Source: Cyathus striatus
Taxonomy: Eukaryota > Basidiomycota > Agaricomycetes > Agaricales > Nidulariaceae
Assembly (NCBI GenBank): GCA_025738555.1
Contig: JAOVFP010000006.1
Coordinates: 2,294,001 to 2,358,000, forward strand
Length of the DNA stretch: 64,000 bases
Direction of reading: 5' to 3'
This document shows, piece by piece, positions 1 to 11,906 of the stretch. The translations under genes and the position numbers were made by a program. Below the pieces are notes generated by a model, which had not been told where the DNA came from, searched no databases, and worked only from the letters and a program-made list of their open reading frames with translations. Within the stretch, counting starts at the first letter, position 1, and each line of letters starts with the position of its first letter.

Positions 1-589
1 CATACTTGCAAGATCAGTATACCCAGTGATGATAGACTTATCACGGCACAGAAAATCAACACCAGGACTCGGGCTGCAGAAAACCGTCTTTTGCACGACT
101 ATTGCAATACCTATCAGTCCAAATATAACTGCAACGGCTTTCGATATGAGCAGCGACTTTCCGGTTGCGATTATACGGACAACGGTAACTGCAACGCTCA
201 GACGTGAGGCCCTGGCAAAATATTAGAATTCTTGGCAGGTTTCTAGTGTTACACTAAACATACCATAGAGCCACCCTTGACGTTATCATAACCAAATAAA
301 AAGAAGAAAGCCACGCAGGAGGTAATCCAAAAGCAGCTCGTAGATAGGCACCAAATAACAGTATTATGTTGATCAGCGCAAGCAAGGCCCAGAAGTCGTC
401 CCACCATAATTGTCTGAAACGCGCGCGATATACCAAGCGAAATACGGTAGAGACAATCGCAAAGGTGTAGAGTATAATGACGATAGGCAGCAACGGAGTC
501 CGGAATACTATGTGCATTCCACATCTATTAGGTATGCGCTCATTAGTAATGAAGGGGTAATGATGCTTACCGAGGGTTTTCCCTGCCAT
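1..589 (-). CDS. Fungal rhodopsin-like multi-pass membrane protein, 5' part (truncated by window edge)
   Basis: The reverse strand encodes a hydrophobic protein starting at 589 (good ATG context, AACCATGG). It has a first membrane segment (LLPIVIILYTFAIVSTVF), a loop motif RQLWWDDFWALLALI, and a second segment. The loop with the WWDDFWA core is typical of the fungal rhodopsin-like integral membrane protein family found in many copies in Agaricomycetes; ligand and role are unknown. Two introns are inferred: 508-570 (63 nt, TACTAAT-like branch site, acceptor ACATAG, frame kept) and 212-263 (52 nt, GTATGT..CAG). Splicing the second one joins VALW to ASRLSVAVTVVRI, the usual start of the next helix, and the frame stays open to position 1. 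The first intron also reads through, so that boundary is less certain. The C-terminal helices lie outside the window. Confidence 0.75.
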
Positions 590-2282
590 GGTTGAGGATT
601 TCTAATCAGTTAGTAGACACAGAAGACGAGCTTTAACATTGAACGCAACTCTACTTATATGTTCGTCAGCTCAGGGATATTGACATAGCCGCTTATTGGT
701 GCTTTATACAAAGTATGCATGTGCCTGATTTTTGAAGTTTGGAATTGTGGAAGGTGCATATGTCACGAGATCAATTGAATTCAATTTCATCCTCGTGCAT
801 GTAATATGATGCGAAGCAACATTAATGAAACCTTAGGCGATTAATTGATTGGTAGCATGGGGCCTTCGCCTGGTCAGGAGACTCAAGGGTGGCGCCGTCA
901 TACTTACCATCAGCAAGCTATAATATATATAAGTCATGGTGCACATCCTAGCAGTGGCTTACTTACGAAGTTCTACAACCAGTAGTAATTGACCCAAAAT
1001 TGACCAGTAATATGGTACTTATTTGAGCTTGCGAGACTCGCGTGAGATATTGCCGAGAATGACATAAAGTAACACATACAGATATATGTTAACTTAACCC
1101 TTAGCTACCGCAATTGAGTAAGTTAGTTGTCTAACTAGCTGCGAGTAAGAATTAAGCTATTGGGTTCAATTGACAGATTTTGACATGGGAATCTGGCAAA
1201 GATCATCAGCTGAAACTTCAAGTTTCGGGTTTCAAAGGTGCTCATCCTTAAAGAGGACAAAAGTAGAAACTTCCCTTTGGAGTAGTGGTAGTTGATAAAG
1301 CTGGATTTCCCAGTTTTCTGCTCAGTTGTCTGCTGCTGCCTTTCTTCTCGTGTAACTTGGTTAGTAATTTGAGGTGACGAATTTAAATTATTGGGGGAGC
1401 TTGCTCTCCCTATTTGTCGCAGTTCAAGATTCACTTGCACTGGGCCAATAGGGACGGCAGCGCTGTAGCTCTCGGGCCGCGAACCATTCACAGTTCGCGG
1501 GCGGCTGGCACAATGATGGAACTTAGTTGTGAGTTAGCTCACTATGACCTCTCGCTCGAGGCCGCCGACGCTTACTGACTCTATTCGATCTCCATCGCAA
1601 TATATTCACGATGGCTGGGCTTGATCTTCAATCGGAGCTAGCTATGTGAATGGTACAAGGAGCTCAGAGGCTTTGTTGTTCCGCATTCCTCCTTGCTCCT
1701 GCACCAGGTATCACTCTCTCATGTGGTAAATACTGCGCTAACTTCTTCCTTGCTCCTGCACCAGTGTTCTATCACTATCACCAGTGGTTTTAAATTTCGG
1801 TCACCCACCCTCCCTTCTCATATTTCGATTTTAACCCATTTAGTTTACTTTATCTTGTGTACTTGTACTGCAGCCGGTAGCTTTTCCCCCATGAATGTGG
1901 GTTTTCCTGCATGAAGGTTTTGACGCACCTGAGCTTTACTAGACTACGTAGCGATTTCGATTTCTTTTTCTTTGTGTTCTCTCTTACTCCATTTCGCTCT
2001 CGTTCATTTCTTATTACCTATCTATTGTTTCTCAATTACATGTATCCCGTACATGGTACCTGTGTGTCAATGTCACTCTATGTTGGTGCTGAGGCGCTTC
2101 ACCCTTTCATGGTGACATTCCAGTACTGTCGAAAGTCGGTCATTCCAATAACTTTCCAGTCACCATTCCGGTTCCAGGCACGTGTAATACTCATGTACCA
2201 GCTCATAAATACAAAGGATATTGGTGAGCTGTCTTGTTTATCTAATTGATAGGAACTGAACTGCTTTTGTCAAACACATGGC
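590..2282. other. Intergenic, no gene seen
   Basis: No convincing coding sequence on either strand. The open frames here are short, lack recognisable motifs and have no splice continuity. A 19-nt direct repeat (TTCCTTGCTCCTGCACCAG) occurs twice, near 1690 and 1746. The segment ends at the left edge of the transposon nest. Confidence 0.5.
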
Positions 2283-2455
2283 TAGTGTTGCCGCTGCTCC
2301 GCTCGAAAGCTGCTGAGCCGGTGAGCTGAGCCGAAATTAAGCTGAGCGAAGCGAGTGCCTGTGAAAGCTGGCTCTGACAGGTCCAGCTCAGCTAAGAGGC
2401 GCTCCCAGGTGCTCCCGAGCAGCTACGAGTCCGCTTAGCTGCAGCTTAAGTGACA
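2283..2455 (+). repeat. Left terminal and subterminal repeat of the DNA transposon
   Basis: GC-rich block rich in GCTGAGC/AGCTCAGC motifs, beginning TAGTGTTGCC. The first 16 bases match the inverse of the right end (15442-15457) with one mismatch. Multiple short subterminal motifs of this kind usually bind transposase. Confidence 0.7.
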
Positions 2456-3471
2456 TTATAATATCCAGTATTTCCTCACTTGTGTATCATACTCATGTAC
2501 CATCAATCTATCAGATTTAAATTGAACAAATCTTATTCACATATATGGACATTTGAATTAGTACTGTATGTGTTACTGGATGATTTTGACCACTTGTTCA
2601 CACTTGGGAGAGTGTGACAGAAAATTTGGTTTGACCAAGTGTTCAAGCCCGAAATTGATGCGTGACACAGGGCAAAACAGTTCATACCTGTATAGATGCC
2701 TGGCATGGGCGAAATTTTTTGGCTAAGTAAGTGCCATATTTCTCTCAAACTACTGTTCATGGTTGGTTCATGGCAGCCTGTGATGCATGACAAATGTGCT
2801 CAAGTGTTCTGTTCAAAGGCCCTGCATGATGTGTGACTGAACACTTGGTCGAAATAGTACAGTATATGAAGAAACTAAAGATTTCTTTGCATTCCTTTTT
2901 TAAGTGTTCACTATGTATTATCTTTCTATTATCGAGCCAACCACCAGACATTATGTAAGTACAGGGTTTGATCACTCAGTTGTACAGCCCCTCTCATCTG
3001 TACACTTCATTATATCTTGACACACAGGCCTTCCACATTGAAATTTTTGTTCTGGTATATGTATTATGTTGTAAATACACTCTATAAATTTTTTGAGCAA
3101 GTAGAATGAGTGTGTGAGCAGTAAATGCCAAAATACATCAGATTTGGACACCATCACAAAATCTCACAACAACAAAATCTCTACCTACAATTGGCTACAC
3201 AACATTAACTCACTCATAATGGTGCATATAATGTACAAGCACACCCTAGGACACCTCAATAATGATTTGAGATCAAATAGACAAGTGGGGACTGGGGAGC
3301 AAGCCATGCAAATGACTGAAGACCCTGAGGATCCTCAACACTTGTGGTGCAAATTGATGCTACTGCAATTTTTAACTTTCCCCTCTCCATTCAATGTTGT
3401 CAACTCTCAATTCCTCAAAGTATATCTCTATGCCATGAAAAGCTCTTTCACAAACTATAAAAACTCGAATT

Positions 3472-5257
3472 GTGTGTGAAGAGCACAATGTGGTTATGGC
3501 AAGAGCTGTCTGCCACTATCAGCAGGAACAAGCAAAACTGGATGGTATCAGAAGGCTCAGCCTTCATGGTGTGTGTTCTGCAGTGGAGAAGGAGTATGCA
3601 AAGGAAAAGGGAGTCATAATCCACTTAAATCACAATACTTTACAAAACTTAACAAGTGGAAAATGAACAAGAGCCCAGTCTAATGCTGCCAAAGGATGGT
3701 TCACCTCAGCAGAGGAGCAAGTTCTAGTAAACTTTGCTATCAAGATGGCAGACTGGGGTTGGCCCCTCTCTCATGGGTGTCTCAGAGAACATGCAAACAC
3801 TATTTTGAAAGCCAAATTGGGGAGTCACTTCCCAGATGAAGGAGTTGGCAAGCAGTGGTGTGCTAGATTTCTCCAGCAGCATCATAATGAACTCCACATG
3901 TATGTTACAAAATCTCTTGATAGCCAACATGGACAGGCAGTCAATGTACACATGAATAAAACATACTTTGATATGGTCGAAGAAATTCAGCTGTGAGGGG
4001 ATGATGGAAAACCTATTTCCCTGGAGTGCACCTATGCAATGGATGAGATAGGGTTCATGCTGAATGGAGCTGAAGGCTATGAATGTGTAATTGGAGCTAG
4101 GGGGAAGAAAATTCAGTATCAACAGCAAACTGGAGCAAGAGAAACAATTACCATACTTGTGATGATATGCACTGATGGAACAGCACCACCACCAGCTATA
4201 ATTTTCAAAGGGAAGGCATACCAGGTCAGATGGGCACAGGATAATCCAGTGAAAGCAATGTAAGTCACTGATACATCATTACAAGTCACCAGCTGAGTTA
4301 TAAGTAGGCTAGGTTACTTGAAAAGGGGTGGACAAACCAAATCATTGGTCTTGAGTATGCTAAGCTGTCACATCCTGTTCTATTCCACTAAGGACAAGAA
4401 CCTCAGAGGAGATAGTCTAAGTAGAGGAGTAACTTGTAACACATTAGTAGGGTGTGTGGAGGTAGTGAACAAGTACATGACTAGTGGAACATTGGCTTCA
4501 ACTTGTGTGTTGCACCCCTTGGACTTCCAGTTCTGTATTTAGAACAGAGTGGAGTAAGTGGCAAAATAGTGGAGTTGGCTCAAGGCCCAAGTGGGAGAAA
4601 GGGTGTAAATGTAGTTGATTTGAAACTGAAGTTTATCTACATTACAGGAGTAGTTTATATAATAAACTACTTTGTCCAAATGAGTACAGAGTAATGCCCA
4701 TGGGTATGTGGCATCCTAGGGGTAAGTAAACTCCATGAAATGTAGACCATGGTAAACTAGTAGTATGCCTCTAGATTATAGTCATAGGAGAAATGGCTGT
4801 GGCTGGAGAACAAGGTAGTAATATTAAAGGGAAGGAACAAGTAAACAGTTACAAGTAAACATTAGTAAGGAAGAGTTTGATATATAATAAGTATACATAG
4901 TCCAGAGGAAACATACTAAAAGCAGAGTAAACCTGGAGTTGACTCCAATGGTTCAGGGATTGTCACAGATATGACATAAGCAATTTGAATTACTCAAGGA
5001 AAAGCAAGTGGCCACTGTTGTGCTTTGTATCTTGAAAGTCACAATTCTCACATCACATCCAATCTCCTGGTCCATTGCAAGGAAAAGAATATCACTGCTG
5101 CAGGGTATCCTAGTCATGGGACACATGTCTACCAAAGTCTGGATGTTGTCATCTTCTCACCTCTCAAGCAAGAGTATGCTCACCTTCATGATAAACACTT
5201 TCTGGAGACTGGAGAAGGCATAACTAAAGAGAACTTCTTGATGATTTATGGGGAGGC
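3472..5257 (+). pseudogene. Transposase, N-terminal and catalytic part (CENP-B/Tc5 HTH plus DDE_1)
   Basis: Upstream of the retrotransposon the reading gives a helix-turn-helix region (about 3475-3660), then a Tc5/CENP-B-type DNA-binding segment (3690-3960, with GWFTSAEEQVLVNFAIKMAD and VGKQWCARFLQQH), then the DDE_1 catalytic core with AMDEIGFML at about 4035 and a later LDVVIFSPLKQEY near 5140. These are the hallmarks of pogo/Tigger-like transposases. The second catalytic motif, usually DGHxSH, reads ESHNSH near 5034. In-frame TGA codons after SGK (3664) and EEIQL (3994) sit where Arg is expected. The frame continues directly into 13753 once the retrotransposon is removed (IYGEA then HLRVLTPELI), proving that the insertion split one gene. 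Start is uncertain. Confidence 0.8.
4261..4950 (+). other. Non-coding stretch inside the transposase, intron or insertion
   Basis: The catalytic core stops after RWAQDNPVKAM and resumes near 4970-5025. The ~690 nt between begins GTAAGT, a good 5' splice site, but is far longer than other introns in the window and encodes nothing recognisable. It is AT-rich and CpG-poor. It could be a real intron, a small non-autonomous insertion, or decayed coding sequence for the missing part between the first and second catalytic motifs. Confidence 0.45.
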
Positions 5258-5785
5258 TGTTACAATTTTTCTTTATTTTCTTTTGTTTACAATTAGTTTA
5301 CTTTGACATGTTTGGCACAACCATTGACGCCAAACATCTTTACTTTTACACAGCTTTATTTATACTTTTGACTCATAATGACTATGTGTAAGTCACTACT
5401 TATTTATACTTACTTTTCTCACACTCTTGACTCATTATGATTCTTATCAAATCATTGTACTATACTTAACTTATTTTCACACTTCTTTACTGTGCCTTAT
5501 TAATGCGCAGTCTTTTACTTACTTTCCTTGACTCATACTTTATCTATTATTAGTACAAACCAGTTTGTATTTAAACAGTAAGAACTTGGGCTGTAGAGCT
5601 CAAGCTTCAGCTTAAAGAATACTACTTGATTCTTACTCAACTTCAATACTTGAGTTCTTAACTTAAGTCTCTTGTCTTGTAACGAGAACTACTTTGATAC
5701 TGATTTAACTTGTTCTTTGGATCAGTTAAGTCACATGACTTTTGACTTGTACGATTTATTCTTCAGAATATCAATAATCGTAACA
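5258..5785 (+). repeat. 5' LTR of the chromovirus
   Basis: 528 bp, begins TGTTAC and ends GTAACA (6-bp inverted terminal repeat with TG..CA ends). Pairs with 13225-13752 without any indel; I count 16 differences, all transitions, most at CpG sites. It contains the promoter and the predicted transcript start. Confidence 0.95.
5568..5613 (+). promoter_or_regulatory. LTR promoter: TATA box and predicted transcription start
   Basis: TATTTAAA at 5568-5575 lies 26-33 bases before CAAGCTTCAGCTT (5601-5613). The latter is the exact complement of the primer binding site, so in a self-priming element it must be at or next to the 5' end of the transcript; the TATA spacing agrees. The same TATA and start motif are conserved in the solo LTR at 11124-11599. 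Confidence 0.65.
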
Positions 5786-5786
5786 A

Positions 5787-5799
5787 AAGCTGAAGCTTG
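5787..5799 (+). other. Primer binding site of the self-priming type
   Basis: AAGCTGAAGCTTG starts one base after the 5' LTR and is the perfect 13-nt reverse complement of 5601-5613 in the LTR. No TGG-type tRNA-complementary start is seen. This is the arrangement known from Tf1 of fission yeast and the sushi-like elements, where the folded 5' end of the RNA primes minus-strand synthesis. Confidence 0.7.
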
Positions 5800-5839
5800 C
5801 CAAACACTTGCACTATCTAGTGCAGCACATTGAAAACAC

Positions 5840-7461
5840 ATGACATCTTATGGAAAGTGGAAGGCCCCCGAAGGGCTTGATCACGATACAGACGAAGAAG
5901 AACAGAACAAACAACAAATCATTGAACCAACCGAAGGAGGAAGAATATTCCCATTTGCAAATATTACTGAATGACCAACTTGATGACAAATCACCAATAT
6001 ACAATGATGACTGGTATTATTGAATAGACCAATAATACCCTTACCATCCATCACTCCATTAACAATTGTATTGGAAGAACCAACACCAACACAAACGAAC
6101 CCTGCCTTAACTGAACAAGTAATATCACCTGCAGCATAAGAATTATTCAGGCAAATATTAGCCTCACCAAAACAAACACCAAGTAGCAGAAACACCGAAA
6201 CCAAAATATACAAAACAGCATCAGAAATGGCTGCCATAGTCATGGAAGACCAAACAAGGACAGATGTATATGCACCAAGAAATATTGCTGAAGAAGAACT
6301 ACTAGAAGAAATGAAAAAGGCTAGAATTGAAGGAAAGAAATGATCAAACTCCGACCCAGGAGAAGGACCCAGTGGTCCCCCAGGAGGAGGAGGATCCAAT
6401 GATCCACCATTTGGATTCAGTGGAGGACCCAGTGGAGGAGGAGGCAGAATGCCTGGAGGAAATCCCGGAAATTTTGGATAAAACATGAACCATGACAAAG
6501 CCAAAAACACAAAGGAACTTAAACTTAACCCACCATTTAAGTTTAATGGAGACAAATGAAAATCTAAAGATTGGATCAGAAGTGTCGAACTCTACCTTTA
6601 CATCAATGATGGAGTATACAAGACAGACAAAGCAAGAGTGTCATTCGCACTCTCATACATTGAAGGAGGAACTGCAGGAGCTTGGAAAAAAATGAAATAC
6701 AATCAGTATTTCAACAACAATGCAGGAACCCCACACATTGAAAGCTGGACAAGCTTCAAGAAATCCTTTTTGGAAAATTTTGACCCAGTAGATGCCAAAG
6801 ATGAAGTGTGGTTCAAACTTCAGAAACTTGAACAAGGAAAATGATCTGCCAATGAATACATCACAGAGTTCAACATCCTCAAAGAACTCTCTGAACAAAA
6901 CAACAACCACACATTGACAGACTATTTCAAACAAGGTCTGAACAAACCACTTAGGAAACAAGTCTACAGACAGAAAGAAGTCCTGACCACCCTAGAAGAA
7001 TGGAAGGCAGATGCACAACGATTCGATCGAAACTACCGAGAAGGAGTACACTATGACCAGAACAGAGAAGGAAGAAGACCTATCCTTTCTCAACCTCAAC
7101 CTCAACAACAACAATGTGATCCATTCACAATGGACATAGATTGAATGGAAGTCAATATCAATCAAATTGACACAGAAGAACAGATGAAATTAATGAAAGA
7201 AGGATGATGCTTCTGATGCAAAGAATGAGGACACATGTCCAAGGATTGCCCAGGGAAATGCCAGGGAAATTCCAACAGAAACCAGAACTCTGGTTCAAAC
7301 ATGAACCAAAACAGAGGATATCAAAATTTGAACCAACCCCTGAAATTTATGAAAGGATTGGATGCTAGCAAATACATTCATGCTGTATTTGCAAACATGG
7401 ACAAAGGAGATGAAAAAACAAAAGCCTTCAAAGAAGTCGAAGAAATGGGTTTTCTCTAAGG
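5840..7461 (+). pseudogene. gag of the chromovirus (capsid and CCHC nucleocapsid), broken
   Basis: Likely starts at ATG 5840. The retrotransposon-gag capsid region spans about 6540-7060, with KDWIRSVELYLYIND, a W-rich helix and NEYITEFNILK. It is followed by a Gln-rich linker and one CCHC zinc knuckle at 7200-7250 reading CFxCKExGHMSKDCP, where each x is an in-frame TGA at a position usually Arg. Further TGA codons lie at 6842 and 7142 and in the N-terminal region. Upstream, around 6350-6470, is a Gly/Pro-rich segment. The gag reading frame differs from that of the protease, which begins near 7468. Confidence 0.85.
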
Positions 7462-7467
7462 AGGACT

Positions 7468-10400
7468 ATGAAATCCACAGTAGGACCTCCACTTGTCATA
7501 TCAAATGTAATTGTAGCTAATGTAGAATGAAATACTATGTGAGTACCAGTTTCATTTTCAAAAGCGGAAACAATACCTGCCCTAATCAACTCTGGGGCAG
7601 GAGGAAACTTCATGAGTTGGACAATGGTGAGTAGATTAAATCTCACTCCAAAGAAACTTGATAATCTAGTTCCTGTTCTTAATGCTGATGGCACCATGAA
7701 CAAGAAAGGTTATATTTCCCATTACGTTGAAGATCAAATTAACATCGGAACAGCCAAAATTTCGACCTGATTTTATCTTTCCAGACTAGGAAAAGAAGAA
7801 ATCATCATGGGATACCCTTTTCTCTGATGAAGCAACCCCAAAATTGATTGGGAAAAGGGAACACTTCAAATTAACCAGATCCACATCGACAAGGAACTAA
7901 GATTAGGCCGAACACTCACTCAAGCCATCAAAATAACTCAAATGAAGATTGAAGCAAACAAGACAAATCCCATCATGGAAATTAAACAATCAGGACACCT
8001 GGCATCAATAGAAGAAATATCTGATGAATTGGAGAATGAGCAAATGGAAACGCTCCCTCAAGATTACAGGTATTCTCTTGAGGATACAAGAATCCCCAAT
8101 GAGAAGATGATTAAAATCCGGATTTACCTGTACAGGACAACTGGAATCCAATTGAAATATATTGGATGCAACTAAATGAATTCGAAGAAGACATCGAAGA
8201 CATGTCAATTGAAAGCCTTCATTTAAGAACTTTCTTGACAAACATCGAAGACCCTCTTTTAACAGAAAATGGACTAGGCACATCTTATGAAACAAAGGAA
8301 CCCTTATTCAAAGAATATGGAATTCTGATCAGAGTAAAACAGACAATTTCACAATGGCTATCTTATGAACCCAAAAAGGTCAAAAAAACCTTTGAACAGA
8401 TGGTACCAGAACATCTCAAGGATTACAAAGACATATTCGACAAGGACACCTCAGAAGAATTTCCACCTTCATGACCATGGGATCATCACATCTGAATGAA
8501 GGAAGATTTCAAACCTCGAAAAAGCAAAATATATCCACTCAGCATCAGAGAAGAAAAGGCAATGAACGAATTCATTGACAAAAACCTCTGAAAAGGATAT
8601 ATTGAAGAAGTTCAACCAGACTCCACTGATGCCGAAAACACTGCTGGATTCTTTTTCATAAGAAAAAAAAGATACAGAAGACATGCCAAGATTATCACTA
8701 TCTGAACCAAGGAACCATTAAAGATCGGTATCCCTTACCCCATATCAAACAACTCATGGAAGATCTCAAGGACGCTGATCTATTCACAAAAATGGATCTC
8801 TGCAGGGCATACAATAAGGTTCAAATAATCCCAGAAGATCGATCTAAAGCCACTTTTATCACAAAATGTGGAATCTTTCGACCAACAGTAATGTTCTTTG
8901 GACTTTGCAATTCACTGGCAACCTTCATGAGAATGATTAACCATCTTCTCAAAGATTATATCACATGAGGACTTGTTCGAGTATATTTAGACAATATACT
9001 TATCTTCACCAAGAATGACCTAGAACTTCATTGACGGATCACAAGAGAAGTTCTTCAAATTCTTTGAGATAATGGACTTTTCGTGAAACCAGAGAAATGC
9101 CTATTTGAAACTCAAGAAGTTGACTATCTAGGAATGATCATCTGACCAAATGAAATTGCCATGGACCCCAAGAAACTCGCTGGAATAGCTGATTGGCCTG
9201 CACCAAAAAAGGTCAAAGAAATCCAATCCTTCATGGGATTCTGTAACTTTTATTGACAGTTCATCAATAACTATAGCAGGAAAGTCAAACCAATTGCAAG
9301 ATTAACTCGAAATGGAACACCATGGAACTGGGGAGAAGATCAACAAAAAGCCTTTAAAGAACTGAAACAAGCCTTTTTATGAGAACCTATTCTCAGAATG
9401 CCAAACCCAGAAAAACCCTTTGTCATACTTGTAGATTCATTGGATTATGCAACTGGAGCTGTCTTAAAACAGGAAGATGAAAACAGATTCTGGAAACCAT
9501 GTGGATACATTTCACACATGTTTACTGCCACTGAATGGAATTACCAAATTTACAACAAGGAACTCTATGCAATAGTTCATGCATTTAAATCTTGGAGACA
9601 TCTTCTAGAAGGACACCCAAACAAAATAGTTCTATTCTCAGATCATGAGAATTTGAAATATCACATGGAACCCCAGAAAATGAACTGGGGACAAGTGTGA
9701 TGGCATCTACTTCTTTCAAATTATGACATAGGAATGCAACACATTCTGGGAAAAAAGAACTTAGAAGCCGACCTAATCTCTCAATGATGTGATTTCATAC
9801 CTGAAAAGGACCTCAAAAATCAAGGAGTCATCATGTTACCAGATGACTGGTTCATTAAACGACTCGATACTCACATATTGATCAATTTAATTTCAACAGA
9901 ACTTCGAGATCTGGTAATCAATGAAACCGATAAAGACAAATTAGCAAAAAACATCTTATTGGCAATAGAAGCAAAGGATTTACCACTGATCAGATCAGCT
10001 TTAGGTGATTGGCGCATAGAAGATGGGATCATATTCTTTAAAAATAGAGTATATGTTCCAGAAAACAAAGAACTTCGAAAAGGAATTGTCGAATTACATC
10101 ACAATTCTTTACCAGGAGGACATCATGCATGATGGGGAACTGAACAACTTGTTAAAAAGGAATACTGGTGGCCAGGAATGGGAGTCTTCATTAGAAACTA
10201 TGTCGATGGGTGTGCAACTTGCCAACAAATGCACTACAATAGACAACCAAAACCACCAATAAATCTGATTCAAACCCCTGAAACAACAAGGCCTTTTTCA
10301 CAAATTTCAATGGACTTCATTACCAATTTACCAAAATCTGAGGACTTTGATGCTATTTTGGTCGTGGTCGACCAAGGATCTGCAGAGGGGGTAATATTTC

Positions 10401-11885
10401 AACCTTGCATTATGAAAGGACTAAATGCAGAAAGAACAGCAAGATTGATTCGAGAAACCATTTACAGAAGATACAGTTGGCCAAATGCTGTCATCTCTGA
10501 CCGAGATCCACAATTTACTGTGGAAATTTTCCAAGCAATTCTCAAATATCATCAAATCAAATGGAAAGGATCAACAGCTTACCATCCACAAACTGATGGA
10601 CAAACAGAAAGAATGAATCAAGAAATCAAAACATATTTTCAATGCTTCTGCAGTGCTAGACAACATGAATGGGTAAATCACATTCCAGAAGCAGAAATAT
10701 CTAGAAATGCCCAAGTAAACTTGGTCACAAAACATTCACCCTTCTTCTTTATTCATGGATATGAACCAGTACTAACACTGACAGTGAGAGATACCACTTA
10801 TGTCAAAGAAATTGATGTCAGACTGGACAACATCGAAGAAGCATGAAAAGAAGCACAAGCACTCATTGGAATTGCCCAACAAAAAACAACAGAAGCACAG
10901 AAACATGGCTTCACGAAATATGAAGTGGGAAACCTAGTATGGCTAGACACAAAGAACCTCTCTATCTCTTATCCCTCCAGGAAAATGGCCCCAAGACAAG
11001 AAGGACCCTTTAAAATCATCGAAAAACTCGCCCCATATACATATAGATTAGAACTCCCAGAACAATGGACCATTCACAATGTCTTTAATATGGTGCTTCT
11101 AAAGCCATATAAAGAGACAACTGTGTTACAATAAAGTTCTGGTTGGGACATTTATTGTACAAGTCCGATAGTCATGTGATTTATGAGTTCAAAGAACAAG
11201 TTAATCAGTATCAAGTTCGAGTCTCTATTCACAAGCTCTTAAGTTGGTTAGACTTAAGTACAAGCGAAGTGAATGAATCAAAGTAAAGCTAGTTCAATTT
11301 AAGCTGAAGCTTGAGCTCTATAGCCCAAGTTACTACTGTTTAAATACAAACGAGTTCGTACTAATAATAAGTAGAAATGTAACTAAATAAGTCAAAATGT
11401 TGTACATCAACTGTGCATTACTGTGGTGCAGTAAGAAGAAAGAAAGAAAGACTAAGTAAAGTAAAGTGACTCAGGATGAGTCAGGAAGAAGTGACAACCG
11501 TGTAAGTAAGAAGTTATGTGTTTGGTATCAAAGGTGATACCAAACAAGTCAATAAAATGTAAAGAAAACATATGTAAATAGATAAAGAAAATCATAACAA
11601 ACTGTTCATGGGAAGAACTTTCTAGAACCTCCACCAGATCTTATAGAAGAAGAACCAGAATGGGAAATAGAAGCAATCATCAGACATCGGACTCCAAAGA
11701 AGAGGAAGAACCAAAAATCTAAACCAGTAACATGGTACAGAATCCAATGGAAGGGATACTCATCTGCCAAAGATGAATGGGTACATGAAGGATATTTAGA
11801 AAACACAAGAGACCTCTTAGAAGAGTATAAGAAGAAAGCTGGAATGATATGAAATGACAGATTACTACAATCTAACCATGATTAA
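7468..11885 (+). pseudogene. pol of the chromovirus: protease, RT, RNase H, integrase, chromodomain; broken
   Basis: Order: aspartic protease (ALINSGAGGNF near 7580; the catalytic DSG is NSG), linker, reverse transcriptase (8480-9000, with TKMDLCRAYNKVQI, and VYLDNILIF in place of YLDD at 8984-8995), RNase H (9400-9780), integrase HHCC zinc finger (10090-10240), DDE core (MDFITNLP, ISDRDPQF, TDGQTERMNQEI; all three acidic residues kept), GPY/F-like tail to 11123, then, after a nested solo LTR, the chromodomain (about 11650-11830, WYRIQWKGYSSAKDEWV). Frame changes near 8120 and in the A-run near 8665, plus numerous TGA codons, break it. Nearly every TGA stands where the family has Arg, so CGA is the probable ancestor. 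Pol ends at TAA 11883-11885. Confidence 0.9.
11124..11599 (-). mobile_element. Solo LTR of a related chromovirus nested in pol
   Basis: 476 bp, TGTTAC..ATAACA on the plus strand, flanked by a perfect 5-bp duplication AACTG (11119-11123 and 11600-11604). It is similar over most of its length to the host element's LTR but in inverted orientation and shorter, so it belongs to a sister family. Its TATA (TTTAAATA on the plus strand) and start motif (AAGCTGAAGCTTGAGC) match the host LTR. No internal region remains, as expected after LTR-LTR recombination. The insertion separates the integrase tail from the chromodomain. Confidence 0.92.
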
Positions 11886-11906
11886 CAAGTCGTACTCATC
11901 CTCAAC

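Noticed and set aside
1135..1491. 118-codon minus-strand frame
   Set aside because: No motif, no splice continuity, ordinary composition for intergenic DNA here.
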